Shown in pieces: positions 24,891 through 35,479 of a stretch of DNA of 64,000 bases. Below the pieces are notes generated by a model. The model made no database searches. It saw nothing but the letters and a program-made list of their open reading frames with translations, and was not told the DNA's origin. This stretch comes from Epiperipatus broadwayi. Its lineage: Eukaryota > Onychophora > Udeonychophora > Euonychophora > Peripatidae. The stretch covers positions 685,336-749,335 of the forward strand of contig JAQFVV010000014.1 of the NCBI GenBank assembly GCA_028023455.1. Direction: 5' to 3'. Position 1 is the stretch's first letter; each line of letters starts with the position of its first letter. Position numbers and translations under genes: made by a program.

Positions 24891-24936
24891 TTCTTTGCTG
24901 ATGATAGAAAATCATCTTGAAATCATGATCTGAAGG
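24891..24936 (+). ncRNA. Type I hammerhead ribozyme, unit 6 (covarying helix II)
   Basis: The core CTGATGA (24898-24904) and GAAA (24919-24922) are intact. Helix II reads aga...tct where other units have agc...gct: two separate substitutions that keep the pair. Helix I is ctttg against tgaagg, held by G-U wobbles. Cleavage would be between 24930 and 24931. Confidence 0.82.
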
Positions 24937-25034
24937 GAACTAACGATAGAGATAGTGAATGCTTACTCTGATGTTTATGTAAACAAGCATACGCTTTGAC
25001 GGTGTTTTTGGTAAAACGCCATCTATTGAACATA

Positions 25035-25600
25035 TGTGCTGTTAAAATACCTTTCATTTGTTCCCTATTTAGGAAACCAAAATATAATGGAACATGAAGG
25101 AGCATTATGTGGATAATATGTATGCATGTGTAGGATTCTAAAATATAACAAAATAGTTAGAGCTTTTGTTTATGTCCTTGATCTTTAGGCCAATTTGTAA
25201 TAGAATATGCAATTTACAAGAATCACTTGCCTCTTCATTAAATTTTAGTTGTCATAGTATTTTACTTTCTCATCAACTTTAATGGCTCAAAATTTTTACT
25301 TTTCGTTGTAATTTTATTTAATACTGGAATATAAGATGATTTATTATGTAACTTCTGCCCAGATATCAGCAAGTCAAAATATAAAATGATCATAATTATA
25401 ACTACCTTTTTATTGAATTGCAGATGTACTTAATCTGTGAATTATGTAAGTTCATATTTCAAGATATAATATTAAATAACTTTATTATACAATTGTGAAA
25501 ATACTTTTTCTAATATGAGCATAACAACAACAACAACAAAAATGAAGCCTAATTTGTTTCAAACATACATTACTATCATAAATAATTAATCTGAATAGAA
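25035..25600. other. AT-rich DNA, no gene seen
   Basis: No coding or repeat signal beyond a short (aac)n tract at 25525-25539. Confidence 0.4.
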
Positions 25601-26390
25601 GAGTGCATGCATGTATATTCTGTAGATGAAGTGAAAAAAGTCTTACATTTGTTTGAAGAATGCAGGGCCTTTCGGCAAATTAGAAACTGATTTTTTCATA
25701 CTCCAACTTTAAACTTAAAAAATATAATGATAAAACATATTAAAAATTTCAACCTGCATAATAACAATGATAGTGATATACATACTAAAAGCAATATGGT
25801 CAATAAGATGTTAAATGATCTTCGATAATAAAAAGTATAACTGGATTAGGAAACTATATAAGGATTGGGATAAATATTTCAATGAGTGTCTAAAATACTA
25901 GTTTAAGAAGAATATGGGAAAAATTTGGGGTGGTTCTGTACCAACAGTATGCGAGATATGGAATTGAATCTTCAAAATCCAAATATGCATTTAAGAAAAG
26001 CAGTATGTGAATAGACTTTAAATTAAAGTCCAGCACTACCGTTATGTTAGGGTTTATAGAGAGGGAATAGGCCATTATAAATGGAGCACCAGCTTTCTAT
26101 CTTAAGGAGAAATAAGTCTTTATTAAAAGGAGTTTTCAAATTCTACATAATGTTACATAATTTACATGAAGGATGTCAAAAAAGGGAAAGAGGAAGGGTA
26201 GAGAAAGTCAAAAGGGAAAGAAGAAGAAAAAGAGAAAAGAATGAAAAAAGGCAAGACAAGGTAAAGAAAAGAGGAAGGGAAAAAAGGGATGGTTAAAAGA
26301 AATTAATATATAATTATTTTTTTTTGTATATAATGTATATAGATTGTGTTTTTTTTTAAAATAAAGACCTTACTTAAAAGAAAAAAATAA
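25600..26390 (+). pseudogene. Likely 3-prime end of a non-LTR retrotransposon
   Basis: Near 25625-25690 the plus strand reads VLHLFEECRAFRQIRN, which resembles the H-x3-C end of the zinc-ribbon (zf-RVT) motif found at the C-terminus of many non-LTR ORF2 proteins. Decayed coding sequence follows. At 26160-26290 a very basic, Lys/Arg/Glu-rich tail (EGCQKRERGRVEKVKRERRR) is followed by an AT-rich stretch and aataaagacc (26359-26368) with an A-rich end. This layout suggests the terminus of a retrotransposon, but the zinc motif is incomplete and the family is unknown. Confidence 0.45.
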
Positions 26391-28380
26391 TTAATCACTG
26401 AACCAAGAAAAATAGCAGACCATAAGTTAACAATAAATTAACAAATATTGTTTTAACTGAGATACTAATGTTATCATCTAACAGTGACAAACGATCTAAA
26501 TTAATAGCCAACATATTGCCTATATTTTTACAAGTTAGACAAATACTTTCACACATACTTTTTGAATTATGGTATTTTTCATTTTAGAAAAAAATTATAG
26601 ATGAATAACACCGATAAATAAATTAATAATTATATCATCACCTTTTATTAAAAAAGTTTATATTTTTTATACAAATGTAAATAGAATTGCTTGCTATTTT
26701 ATCAAACCTTATAATGGTGGAAACAACACATTGTAACCTTCTTGTTCATTTAATATAATTGATATGTGTTCATAGTTCATACTCTTATATCAAAATTGTT
26801 CATTAAAGTGCCAAATTTTTACAATAGATAAAATATGATCAATAATTAATTTTTTAAAGATTATTTGGTAATTGTTTTGGTAACAATTTAAACTTTTATA
26901 TCCAATTTGACGCATTAGGACTGATTTATTTTCCATTTAAGCCCTAGAGACCTGAACGGCCATTTTGAATGTCAAAAAAAAATTACAGGACATATAATTT
27001 TAAATGAAATTTCTAATTTATTACAATAAATATATATATATTTAGAAAGTGCAAATATGAAAGAATGTAATAAAGCTGATAAAATAGTCATTACCAAAAA
27101 AATAATAATTAAAAAATGAGATTTTTTATATTTTTAAACATTTATTTTTACATTGGCTCACAAATTCTCATTTTTGAAAGGTATAACTTAAAATTACAAT
27201 TTCATAGTCAGCTTCATCACATGCGTCTCAAAATGCTGAAAAAAATGATATATAATATGTCTTACCTGAGGTAATTTTTCTATGCAAAAATTACAAAAAC
27301 AGGGCGATTGGTAAGTTCCATTTTTACTACCTGCCCTACATGTTCTACTTTTATAACAGAGTATATGCTAGAAATGTTTGGTTGTCTTTGCATGCAGGTA
27401 TCTGTTAGAAATATGCTTGGTTTTTAGTGGGGGAAAAAATAACAGAAATAATTTACAAGATGTTGAGGACTTTAGTAAATTATATAGTAATGTATAGTAT
27501 AGTATATTATTATATATTACCTTTATTGTATTACATTAGTGAAAAATAGTGTGTGACCTAAAATGTGTATTCTTTTCAACTAAATAAAATATACTCAGAA
27601 AATAAATATCAAACAAAAATTTCTCCAAGATAAAATGAACAAGAAAAATCAATAAATATCAAAATAAACAAATTTATTATGAGCACTGATTATATATGTG
27701 TGTGGGAGATGAAATATGAGAGTGGACAGGGTATATGATGGGTGTGGATGTGCATGTTTTTATATTATTCAAATGTATTGTCTAAAATTATATTGTATAT
27801 ACATATTGTTTTCTATATATATATCAAATTCTATCGTATATATATTTTTTTTTGCATATATATATATATTGTTTTGTATGTGTATATATATAATAAAGAG
27901 TTATAAACTACAAAACAAATTGAAGTAAAAGATTTTACATTTGAAATGTGCTTTTTATCTAAAAGTTTATCGTTTTTATAAAAAGAGAGTTCTAAAACTA
28001 GGTCAGAAAAATATTAAAATAAACGTTTTTATATTATTTCACCTGTATTATATCATATATATATATATTACTTTTAATTATATTTAATTATAGAAAACAA
28101 TAATAATAATTATAATAATAAAACAAATTGAAATACTCACAGAATCCTGTCTAAATGTTAGCATCAGTTTCAAATTTAAATCCAATTATGAAGGCATCAA
28201 AAGTTATTATTATTATAAATAAATCCAACAGTAATCCTTATATGTTTTTGATATAATCTTTTTTTTATTATTTTTAAGCTTTTAACTTTTTTTTTTTACA
28301 AAAAAATTTGTTTCTATTAAGAGGGCTTATAAAAGCCCTTACGTAAATGAACGTAATTATTATGCTGTAAAACAAGTTCA
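26390..28380. other. AT-rich DNA with (TA)n tracts, no gene seen
   Basis: Several (TA)n tracts lie at 27817-27890 and 28054-28069. The open frame at 27716-27928 is made of these tracts. Nothing else is evident. Confidence 0.45.
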
Positions 28381-28382
28381 AT

Positions 28383-28405
28383 GGACCGTAAATCATATTT
28401 ACGGT
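28383..28405. repeat. Perfect 10-bp inverted repeat
   Basis: The sequence gaccgtaaat and its inverse atttacggtc are separated by 3 bp. It lies about 120 bp upstream of a GC-richer island and could be a regulatory palindrome. No function is shown. Confidence 0.6.
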
Positions 28406-28519
28406 CATTAAATCTAAAAAACAAAAGGAAAATAAAAAAATTAGAAATTGTATTTTACAAAAACTTTCATAAGAAATCCAAATTTTATCATAAAAATAAA
28501 AGTTATAGCTCATTTTAAT

Positions 28520-28645
28520 CATGACAAGATGGCGGACAGAATGATCTGAGAACCGTAAGTGTACTACTTACCAATTCCGCGCAAACTCAGTTGAAAGTCT
28601 AAATTTTTGTTCAGGGGCTCGCAGGGGTGCTTCTGGCTGAAAAGG
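28520..28645. promoter_or_regulatory. GC-richer island with diverging splice-donor consensus sites (tentative)
   Basis: This 125-bp island stands out from A/T-rich flanks and contains several CpGs. On the plus strand, aagatggcggac is a start context common in animal first exons, followed 30 bp later by acc/gtaagt. On the minus strand, gcgcggaattg/gtaagt is another perfect donor consensus. The two donors face each other in a gtaagtgtactacttac palindrome, so chance symmetry could explain one of them. It may be a bidirectional first-exon region or the end of a repeat. Confidence 0.25.
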
Positions 28646-28985
28646 TTGGTTTAATTAATTCTTATAAATATTTATCTTTTTTTAAAATTAATAATTAATC
28701 AATTAGTAATTGATATTTATGATTATTTGTGCAACTACTATTTTTAATATGAAGATATCCATTTTATAAATAACTTTCTATATAGATCATTTAGGTAGGT
28801 GATTTTTTTTAGAGCTCAGCAATGCATTTTTTTGATAAAGTTTTTTTAAAAAAATAATTGTAAAGTTTTTTGCCAAAATTTTTTTGTTATTCCATTTGTT
28901 TTAGAACTTTTATGCTAATCAAAAATAATTGACTTCTTGGGGTAGTGGATATTTTTCAGCTTTAATTTTTTTAAATATTATATAG

Positions 28986-29435
28986 CAGGGGTGTCCAATA
29001 AGTCGATCGTGATCCACCAATCGATCACAAAGCCATTTTTGGTCGATCGCGAGGCCAATCTGGCAAGAGCTGTCAGATAACGAGTGAAAGAAATTAAGTG
29101 AAGATTTTCAAGTTTTTTTGTTATTTTTGTTCTAAATTTTTTTTCAATTCTAGATAGATGAAGTTCACTAAGCCGTATCATTATTTAAAATAATATTTTT
29201 AATCTCGATTTAATGTAGCCAATTTGAATTAATAAATATTATTAATAATTACTCATGTTGCTTTAATTCCCCTGGACATGAGTTTTTTGGCCCGTTAAAT
29301 AATTGTTATTTTTTATTAGTATGTATTTCACACCTCCCTCCACTTAGACTACACCTATTGCCTATGACAACATCGATGCAACACATTTTAAAAATAAAAA
29401 GTAGATCTTATGAACACAAAAGTTGGCCACTCCTG
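28986..29435. mobile_element. hAT-type non-autonomous element (450 bp)
   Basis: The left terminus caggggtgtccaa (28986-28998) and right terminus ttggccactcctg (29423-29435) are inverted repeats with 2 mismatches. They are flanked by 8-bp near-identical direct repeats, ttatatag (28978-28985) and ttatatgg (29436-29443). An 8-bp duplication and a CAGGGGTG-type terminus are diagnostic of hAT elements. The interior holds a gatcg-rich subterminal block (tcgatcgtgatcc and ggtcgatcgcgag) but no transposase frame. Confidence 0.85.
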
Positions 29436-29444
29436 TTATATGGA

Positions 29445-31410
29445 ATATAAATGTTTATTGAGAAGAAAGCAAGATATATTAAGATTTAAACTCATTGTTT
29501 TCTTCTTGTGATATTATTAATAATTAGTTATTTATAATGCAATTACTTGATCTTGTGTTTATATGCATAAGTACAAATTTGCAATTGTTCTCTAAAACAC
29601 AGATAATGAGCAGTCATGCTATTAGTGAGCTCAAGGTTAAAAAATGTTATAAGTCAGGAATAATGAGCTGTTCATCATTTTAGAAGAAATAAACAATTAG
29701 AGGTTTTGGGTATTATGATGGCATTGCAATAGCTATATCTTCTCTATATTTTTAATCCTATCTATAATCTTATAGTATGGTTTGCAGAGGTTTGCAGTTT
29801 TCCTTTTCTTGCAGAGACAATTTTAACAGATTACTTGAAAAAAGTCTGAAATGTCACTATTATATACACCTTTTGTATGACCGACAGCATCCTATTAGCA
29901 AGGCAATGCCATGAAGAAAGTTGCCTAGCAGTCAATAGAAATGAAAAATTTTTATTCGCTGAGTGTTTTAATCTTAGGCTAAACAACAGAATACTATAAA
30001 TTTGTAAAGAAACAAAAAATCTAAACTCTTAAGAAAAAATGAGATGTGAAACTATGGGCAATTTTACTTTGTCACCATAAAAGAATTGAATTTGAAAAAT
30101 CAAAATTATTTTAAATTAATTCATAATGCCTGAATTAATTTTTGTTTAGATACCCAAAAGCTAATGAAGTATATTCTAAAACTTCAAATTTTATTTATAT
30201 TTTTTTCAAATATGACAAAAAGAATTCTCTAGCTATAAAACAGTAGTAATATTTCTAATCAATAACAAATGGAAATCTTACAATGATAAATTTCTCTTCA
30301 TTTATAATCTTCTCAAGCCAATTATTTTCAAATAAATATAATATCTAATCACATTACTTCACTGAATAAATAAATATTACAGTGATATTTTATGAAAAAA
30401 GTAATAAATGTGTAAAGAAAATATTTAAAATGTATATGTTTTACTTTTTTTACTTTCTAATTCAAAACAAAGAAAGGAATGTTTGAAACAAAAGAAGTAA
30501 ATGCTCAAGACAATTATTACAAATTGTAACTTCACATTATAGATTTCTTTTCATTTATAATCTAAAATTAATTATTTTTCAACAAATTTTATTTCTAATC
30601 ACATTAAACTTCTGGATAAATATATATTTAGCAATATTTTGTGACAAAAATAATAATTATTCTGACATTTTAAAATTAGCACTAAGTTTTACATGTACTA
30701 AAATTTTGTAAAACTTTTAGCATTATGCTCAGATAATATTTCATTATGCAAAATACAGCACCTCAAATGTGGACATGATAATAAAATAGGAATAATATAT
30801 ATGCTTTCAAAATAACCAAAGAAATATTAAAATATCTAATTGTTTATGGTACTCAGAAAAAGGTAAAATTGCTGCTGAATAACAAAATTTATGAACTTTA
30901 ATGGTTTTTTTGTTCATTTGCTTGCATTTTTCTTTGGATAGCATATAATTGAAGTCATAGCTAGATGCAATGTAGTTTGTAGTTTCACTCATTTATATAT
31001 GTATTACATTGGTATATATGTTGGGTTTAGTGGAAAAATGGAAATTATCATAAACATAAATAAACAACACTGTTTTACTCAGCATAGAAATTAACATCTG
31101 AATCCTATACCGATGATAATAAGCAATATATAAGTAATAAACATACCATCACCAGCAGTACTTATTAAAAATCAACCATCATTATTTGTGACTGAATTTA
31201 AAAGAGATGATATAAAATCTTAAACTACTTATTATCTAGCCAATACCAAACGTGGGGCATAATAATTAAAACGATTAATATTTCATCTGCATTCACATAT
31301 GAAAATGATAAAATATTTATAGTAATAAATATAAAAATACTGGGCTCTTGTTATTAATGCTGATCAACATCAGTGCTCTGTAGTATCTGGTAATTTGAGT
31401 GTACTTGTTA
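29445..31410. other. AT-rich DNA with one diverged duplication, no gene seen
   Basis: Segments near 30290-30430 and 30540-30670 share catttataatct, aatcacatta and related boxes in order. This indicates an old tandem duplication with a period of about 245 bp. No coding signal was found. Confidence 0.4.
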
Positions 31411-31413
31411 TCA

Positions 31414-31731
31414 TTAAGCTAGCCATAAATTGATGTGACTTTTTAAGTATTTTTTTATAATCTTAGTGTCATTCAGATCTGGATATTTGCTGTTAACTGA
31501 AAGGAGATCCTTTAATCCCTCTTGGAGGCCTTCAAGAAACTGAGCAGGGCAAATTCCTAAATGTTCACCCCATACATTCTTGGTGTTGTAAATGTTATTA
31601 CTATGTGATTTTTCATATAATATGTGAACATGGATGGGCTGCTCACTGACATGCATTAACCAGTGTGGTGAGTTTATTGGCTTTTTACTTTTGAGTTTAA
31701 GATCAAGAAACATCATGGTCTTTTTTCTCAG
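31414..31731 (-). CDS. Candidate terminal coding exon, unknown product
   Basis: On the minus strand a pyrimidine-rich tract ending ttctgtcttattcag gives a strong splice acceptor at 31732. It is followed by an open frame of 105 codons (QLRKKTMMFLDLKLKSKKP ...) ending with TAA at 31414-31416. The peptide has balanced composition, with a SPHWLMHVSEQPIHVHILYE stretch and a helical CPAQFLEGLQEGLKDLL stretch, unlike the low-complexity frames around it. An internal Met at codon 7 means it could also be a single small ORF. I do not recognise the family. No upstream exon or canonical AATAAA was found, so a repeat-derived frame is possible. Confidence 0.42.
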   Translation of the reverse strand: MRKKTMMFLDLKLKSKKPINSPHWLMHVSEQPIHVHILYEKSHSNNIYNTKNVWGEHLGICPAQFLEGLQEGLKDLLSVNSKYPDLNDTKIIKKYLKSHINLWLA

Positions 31732-31929
31732 TTGCTGAATAAGACAGAATGCATGTGTGTGAATGAAATTTTTTTTCTAACCGATAAATACAATCATGAC
31801 ACACAAAAATAAATCATAGCCCTTCTTCCCAGGAGTCTGTAAAGTCACCAACTAAGGCAGCGGTTAATGATCAAAGGCAGAGAGTACTAAGAATCCCCTG
31901 ATTGTGGATCCAGGCTGCCATATGATGAT

Positions 31930-32394
31930 GACTTTTTATTTAGATACTTAAAAGCAGATCACTTTAAAGTGAAGGAAGATTGCAAGAATTGGAAGGACTA
32001 CCATAGTAAATGGGACATTATTGGACTTTGAGAAGTTAAAAGAAAAGGTGAAGAGACAATTGCAAATATTGGAAATACAAGAGGAATATAATTTATTATA
32101 AATAAAAAGTGAAGAACAACATTGTGGAGAGTAATGGTTTATCAAACTTTATATTATTAATTTTTTTTTTTTGAGAAAAATGTTAAAAGGAAATGGACAT
32201 GAAAGCATCCAGAAGAAGATACAGCAGAATTGGATTATATTTTCACTAACAGAAAATACATATTTCAAGACTGTAATGTTCTTAATAAATTTAACATAGG
32301 ATGTGCTCATCAATTTTATTGCAAAACTAGAGAGACAAAAATTACTAAGAAAACAATATTTACAGTAGATATTCCTAATCTTTAGAAACATTCT
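31930..32394 (+). pseudogene. RTE AP-endonuclease remnants
   Basis: The first piece (31930-32140) reads YHSKWDIIGL-EVKRKGEETI, the family motif around the catalytic Glu, then FIINKK. Directly after a T run the second piece (32168-32384) reads KRKWT, LDYIFTNRKYIF and VLNKFNIGCAHQF. This corresponds to the nuclease end, where the family has S-D-H; here it is C-A-H, so the catalytic Asp is lost. The several hundred bases normally between the two pieces are missing. Confidence 0.72.
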
Positions 32395-32807
32395 AATGAA
32401 TTTAAATTAGAACTTGCAAATCGTTTTCAAGTATTAGTAGATTTTAAACAATTCAGATTTGGATGAAATTAATAGGAAAATAACTGATACACTTTTAATA
32501 ACTGCAACAAAGATAGCTGGTAGAAAAAAGCAGCAATTGACCAAAAAAAATTCTACTGAGACCAGAGAATTAATGAAGAAAAGAGGTAAATGATGCATTA
32601 AAAAGGATTGAATATCTTGATTTTTGTAAAATTGAATGAAAAAGAGTTGATAATGATATAAGAAAGTATAATTGTGAACTAGCAAGAAAAGCTGTAGAAG
32701 AAAATAAAAGTCTTAAGAATGTAAAACAACATTTTGGTATTGGTAGGAAATTTATATCTGCAATAAAAAAAAAAGATAGAATTATTACTAAAAAGAGAGA
32801 TGACATC

Positions 32808-33098
32808 ATGAAATTGGTAGAAATTTTTTATCAAGAATTATCTAGTAATAAAGAACAAGTACCTCCTATATCTATTACACCTTCCGAATTGCCCAGAATT
32901 TTAAATGAAGAAGTGAGAAATGCAATTAAATGTATGAAGAATGGAAAAGCTCCAGATAATGATGGAATTATAATCGATGTACTAAAAGAAGCAGGTGAAG
33001 AAATAGAAATTTTTTTGGCAAAGTTATATACCAAATGTCTAAATGATAAAGAAGTACCAACTGATTGGAATAATGCAGTTATTAATATTAATACTTAA
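32808..33098 (+). pseudogene. RTE reverse transcriptase, N-terminal segment
   Basis: The frame contains IKCMKNGKAPDNDGIIIDVL and VPTDWNNAVI, the conserved entry to non-LTR reverse transcriptases (motif 0/1 region, gKApG-DgI). A one-base shift near 33098 leads into KKGDKEDIRNYRPISLL, the next motif. A premature stop near 33174 follows, inside the FFA-VITTRL segment. Confidence 0.8.
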
Positions 33099-33270
33099 AA
33101 AAGGTGATAAAGAAGATATTAGAAATTACAGACCTATCAGCCTTTTATTAATTTTATACAAATTTTTTGCCTAGGTAATAACAACTCGTCTACACAGAAC
33201 ATTGAATTTCAATGAATTAAGAGAACAAGCTGGATTTAAAAGTGATTTTAGTATAGTAGATCATATCCAT

Positions 33271-33498
33271 GTATTCAGAGAAGTTATAGAAAGGACCAAT
33301 GAATATGAGCTGCCATTATGCTTTGGATTTAAAAATTTATGAATGGTCATTTGATTCTATAAGCATTTTTTCAGCAATTAAAAAGTATTCAGAGAAGTTA
33401 TAGAAAGGACCAATGAATATGAGTTGTCATAATGCTTTAGATTTAAAGATTATGAAAGGTCATTTGAATTTATAAGCATTTCTTCAGCAATTAAAGCA
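33271..33498. repeat. 114-bp tandem duplication within the RTE reverse transcriptase
   Basis: Positions 33271-33384 and 33385-33498 both start gtattcagagaagttataga and encode REVIERTNEYEL. The duplication covers RT motif A, which survives only in altered form (KDYERSFEF) in the second copy. Confidence 0.85.
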
Positions 33499-33519
33499 TT
33501 GGATCATTAAGGTATAGAT

Positions 33520-33861
33520 CCAGGATATTATCATATTCTGAATAATATTTATAAAAATGCAACATCAAGAATTAGATTACATAATGATACTAGGAAGGAT
33601 AACCTTGAGAACGGTGTAAGATGGAGTGACTCCATATCTCCAAAACATTTTACAGCATTGCTTGAAGAAGTATTTTGTGGATTAAAATGGGAAGCTAAAG
33701 GAGTAAAAGTAAATGGAGATTATTTAAGTCATTTAGATTTTGCAGATGTTTTAGTTGTTTTTGCAATTAATGATTTAGAGCTTCAGGATATGTTGCAGGA
33801 GTTATCAGATGAAAATACGGAAGTTGGACTAAAGATAAATATAGATGTTCTCAAAAGATGA
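33520..33861 (+). pseudogene. RTE reverse transcriptase, palm segment
   Basis: The segment HILNNIYKNATSRIRLHNDT leads into SISPKHFTALLEEVF (motif B region) and HLDFADVLVVFA (motif C). The second catalytic Asp of the FADD box is Val. The stretch EVGLKIN that follows is the usual motif D. The frame ends with TGA at 33859-33861 just before the next piece. Confidence 0.8.
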
Positions 33862-34434
33862 AAATAAAGATTGATTATGATGAGTTAGAAGAAGGTAACA
33901 ACTACAAATACCTTGGTCAGATTGGAAACATAATGGTTCAAATCAATAATAGAATTAAACTTGACTGGTGTGCTTTTGATAGAAATAACTTAATACTAAA
34001 AGAAAATATACCCATATGTTTGAAAAGGAAAGTTTTTAATAAATGTGTTTTGACAGTTCTTGCTTATGGATCTGAGACTTGGACACTTAATAGAAGAGCA
34101 ATACAGAGACTTCAGATTACTCAAAGAAGTATGGAGAAATGAATGTTAAGACTAACAAGAAGAGATTCAAAAATGCAATATATGCATAAGAGAACAAACA
34201 GGTGTTGCTGACATCATTGAAAGAATTAAAAGACTGAAGTGGAGTTGGGCTGGACATATTGCTAGTGGAGACACTAATCAATGGACAATTGAAATTGTAA
34301 ACTGCATTTTAAAAGACCCAGAAAGAGACCACATATGAGTGTGTAGTGGTGATGTGGAGAAGAGAGGCTAGAGATTGGAGAAAATGGATTGAACTTGTAG
34401 AGGCCTTCATTCTGCAGTGTATTGATAATTGTTG
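33858..34434 (+). pseudogene. RTE C-terminal region
   Basis: This starts EGNNYKYLGQIG and runs through VLTVLAYGSETWTLN to a stop at 34139-34141. It continues in other frames as DIIERIKRLKWSWAGHIASG, RPRKRPHMSV and finally RDWRKWIELVEAFILQ with a TGA at 34432-34434. These are the conserved tail segments of RTE-type proteins. Confidence 0.8.
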
Positions 34435-34739
34435 ACAATGATGATATACATTATAACAGTCAGGGTGTTTTGGAGTCTTACTGTATCTGCTGCACAAGGG
34501 TGCCACCAGGTCATTTGAACCTGGAAAATATATATAGTAGGCAGATACTGTTAAGATCCAATTTTTATTTTATATTGACCATTAGCCCATGCCACTAACT
34601 CGTGGTTTATCACAGATAATTTTTAAGATTTCAGAATTATTTATTTTAGTATAATGTTTATTTTAGAATTTGATTTAATTTATATTTTAACTTTTTATTT
34701 TAGAAATTCGCATAGATGGATTAATTAATATTTTATTAA

Positions 34740-35330
34740 AGTGTCGAGTATGGATAGACTACATAGATTGCACTTGAAAAAGAAAATATTCTATATCGTT
34801 TATTTAACCCCAGTCCAAAAGTTCACACTCAAACTAACGTCAATCTCTGATATATTGATGTATTCAATGCAACATGAATACGACAGCACAATACCATACT
34901 GTCCGGAATGTACATGAACAGTATGATTATCTAGAAAAAATGTCCCTCGTCCAATACAGGAATGCTTCATCTGTCTGGTGAGAAGAACAATAAAGAAGAA
35001 ACTCCATAGGAAGTGATTGCGGTTTTTTTTGCAGACTTACCATCCCATTGCTTAGGCTAAGGGGTAATCCAAGTAGCAGGGAATATTGTCTGCCTCTGAT
35101 GGTCAATAAGAATTGGGATTATTTTGCCCAAGTGCAGCATATAGTGTGATTCTGCATGTAGCGGATCTTCATACTACATTTATTAATTACACCAATACAT
35201 CCATCCCATTAACCCAATTTAACTGCAAAACAAATAATCTAAGATCAACTCTCCCTTAAACTAACGTAACTTTATGAATCTATGCAGCCTTTTTCAGGCA
35301 ACTTAAATTTAATGTGATTTAAAAGTTTTA
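34740..35330 (-). repeat. Dispersed repeat, copy A (inverted relative to 40.6 kb)
   Basis: The inverse complement matches 40569-41095 along its length. Shared boxes include gactacatagat, gtgctgttgtattcatg-like, gcggatctcc-like and taagggagagttgatc-like. Identity is roughly 70-75%. There is no coding potential or clear terminal repeat. It directly follows the RTE element. Confidence 0.75.
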
Positions 35331-35479
35331 GCTTAATAAAAAAAATCATAATAAAAGAAAAAAAAATATTAATGGAAATGATTTTAAAATACATATAATA
35401 AAAATAATTATTAATAAATGATTTAGTTTGGTCAGATAGGAATTCATATTTATATTTAAATACTGGAAAAAGTTTTGTA

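Larger units (their letters stand above)
23974..25029 (+). repeat. Hammerhead-bearing tandem repeat array, plus-strand units
   Basis: These are the same 400-nt units in the opposite orientation. Hammerhead cores start at 24091, 24490 and 24891, giving monomers of 399 nt (24130-24528) and 402 nt (24529-24930) between predicted cleavage sites. The last unit is truncated after about 100 nt at 25029. Together with the minus array this makes a large inverted repeat. The short string aacatat occurs at both outer edges (about 22698 and 25029) and may be a target duplication. Confidence 0.85.
31830..34540 (+). mobile_element. RTE-type non-LTR retrotransposon, decayed
   Basis: The order is: possible 5-prime leader (31830-31925), AP-endonuclease start, AP-endonuclease end, reverse transcriptase, and C-terminal region with the YGSETWTLN segment and a WSWAGHIA segment, then a short 3-prime untranslated part with a ccaccaggtc box. 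The single-ORF plan and these conserved segments are typical of RTE/BovB-like elements. Stops, frameshifts, an internal deletion in the endonuclease and a 114-bp duplication in the RT make it non-functional. Confidence 0.85.

Noticed and set aside
31948-32809. Several 65-83 codon minus-strand frames
   Set aside because: They lie antisense to the RTE endonuclease and RT coding segments identified on the plus strand.
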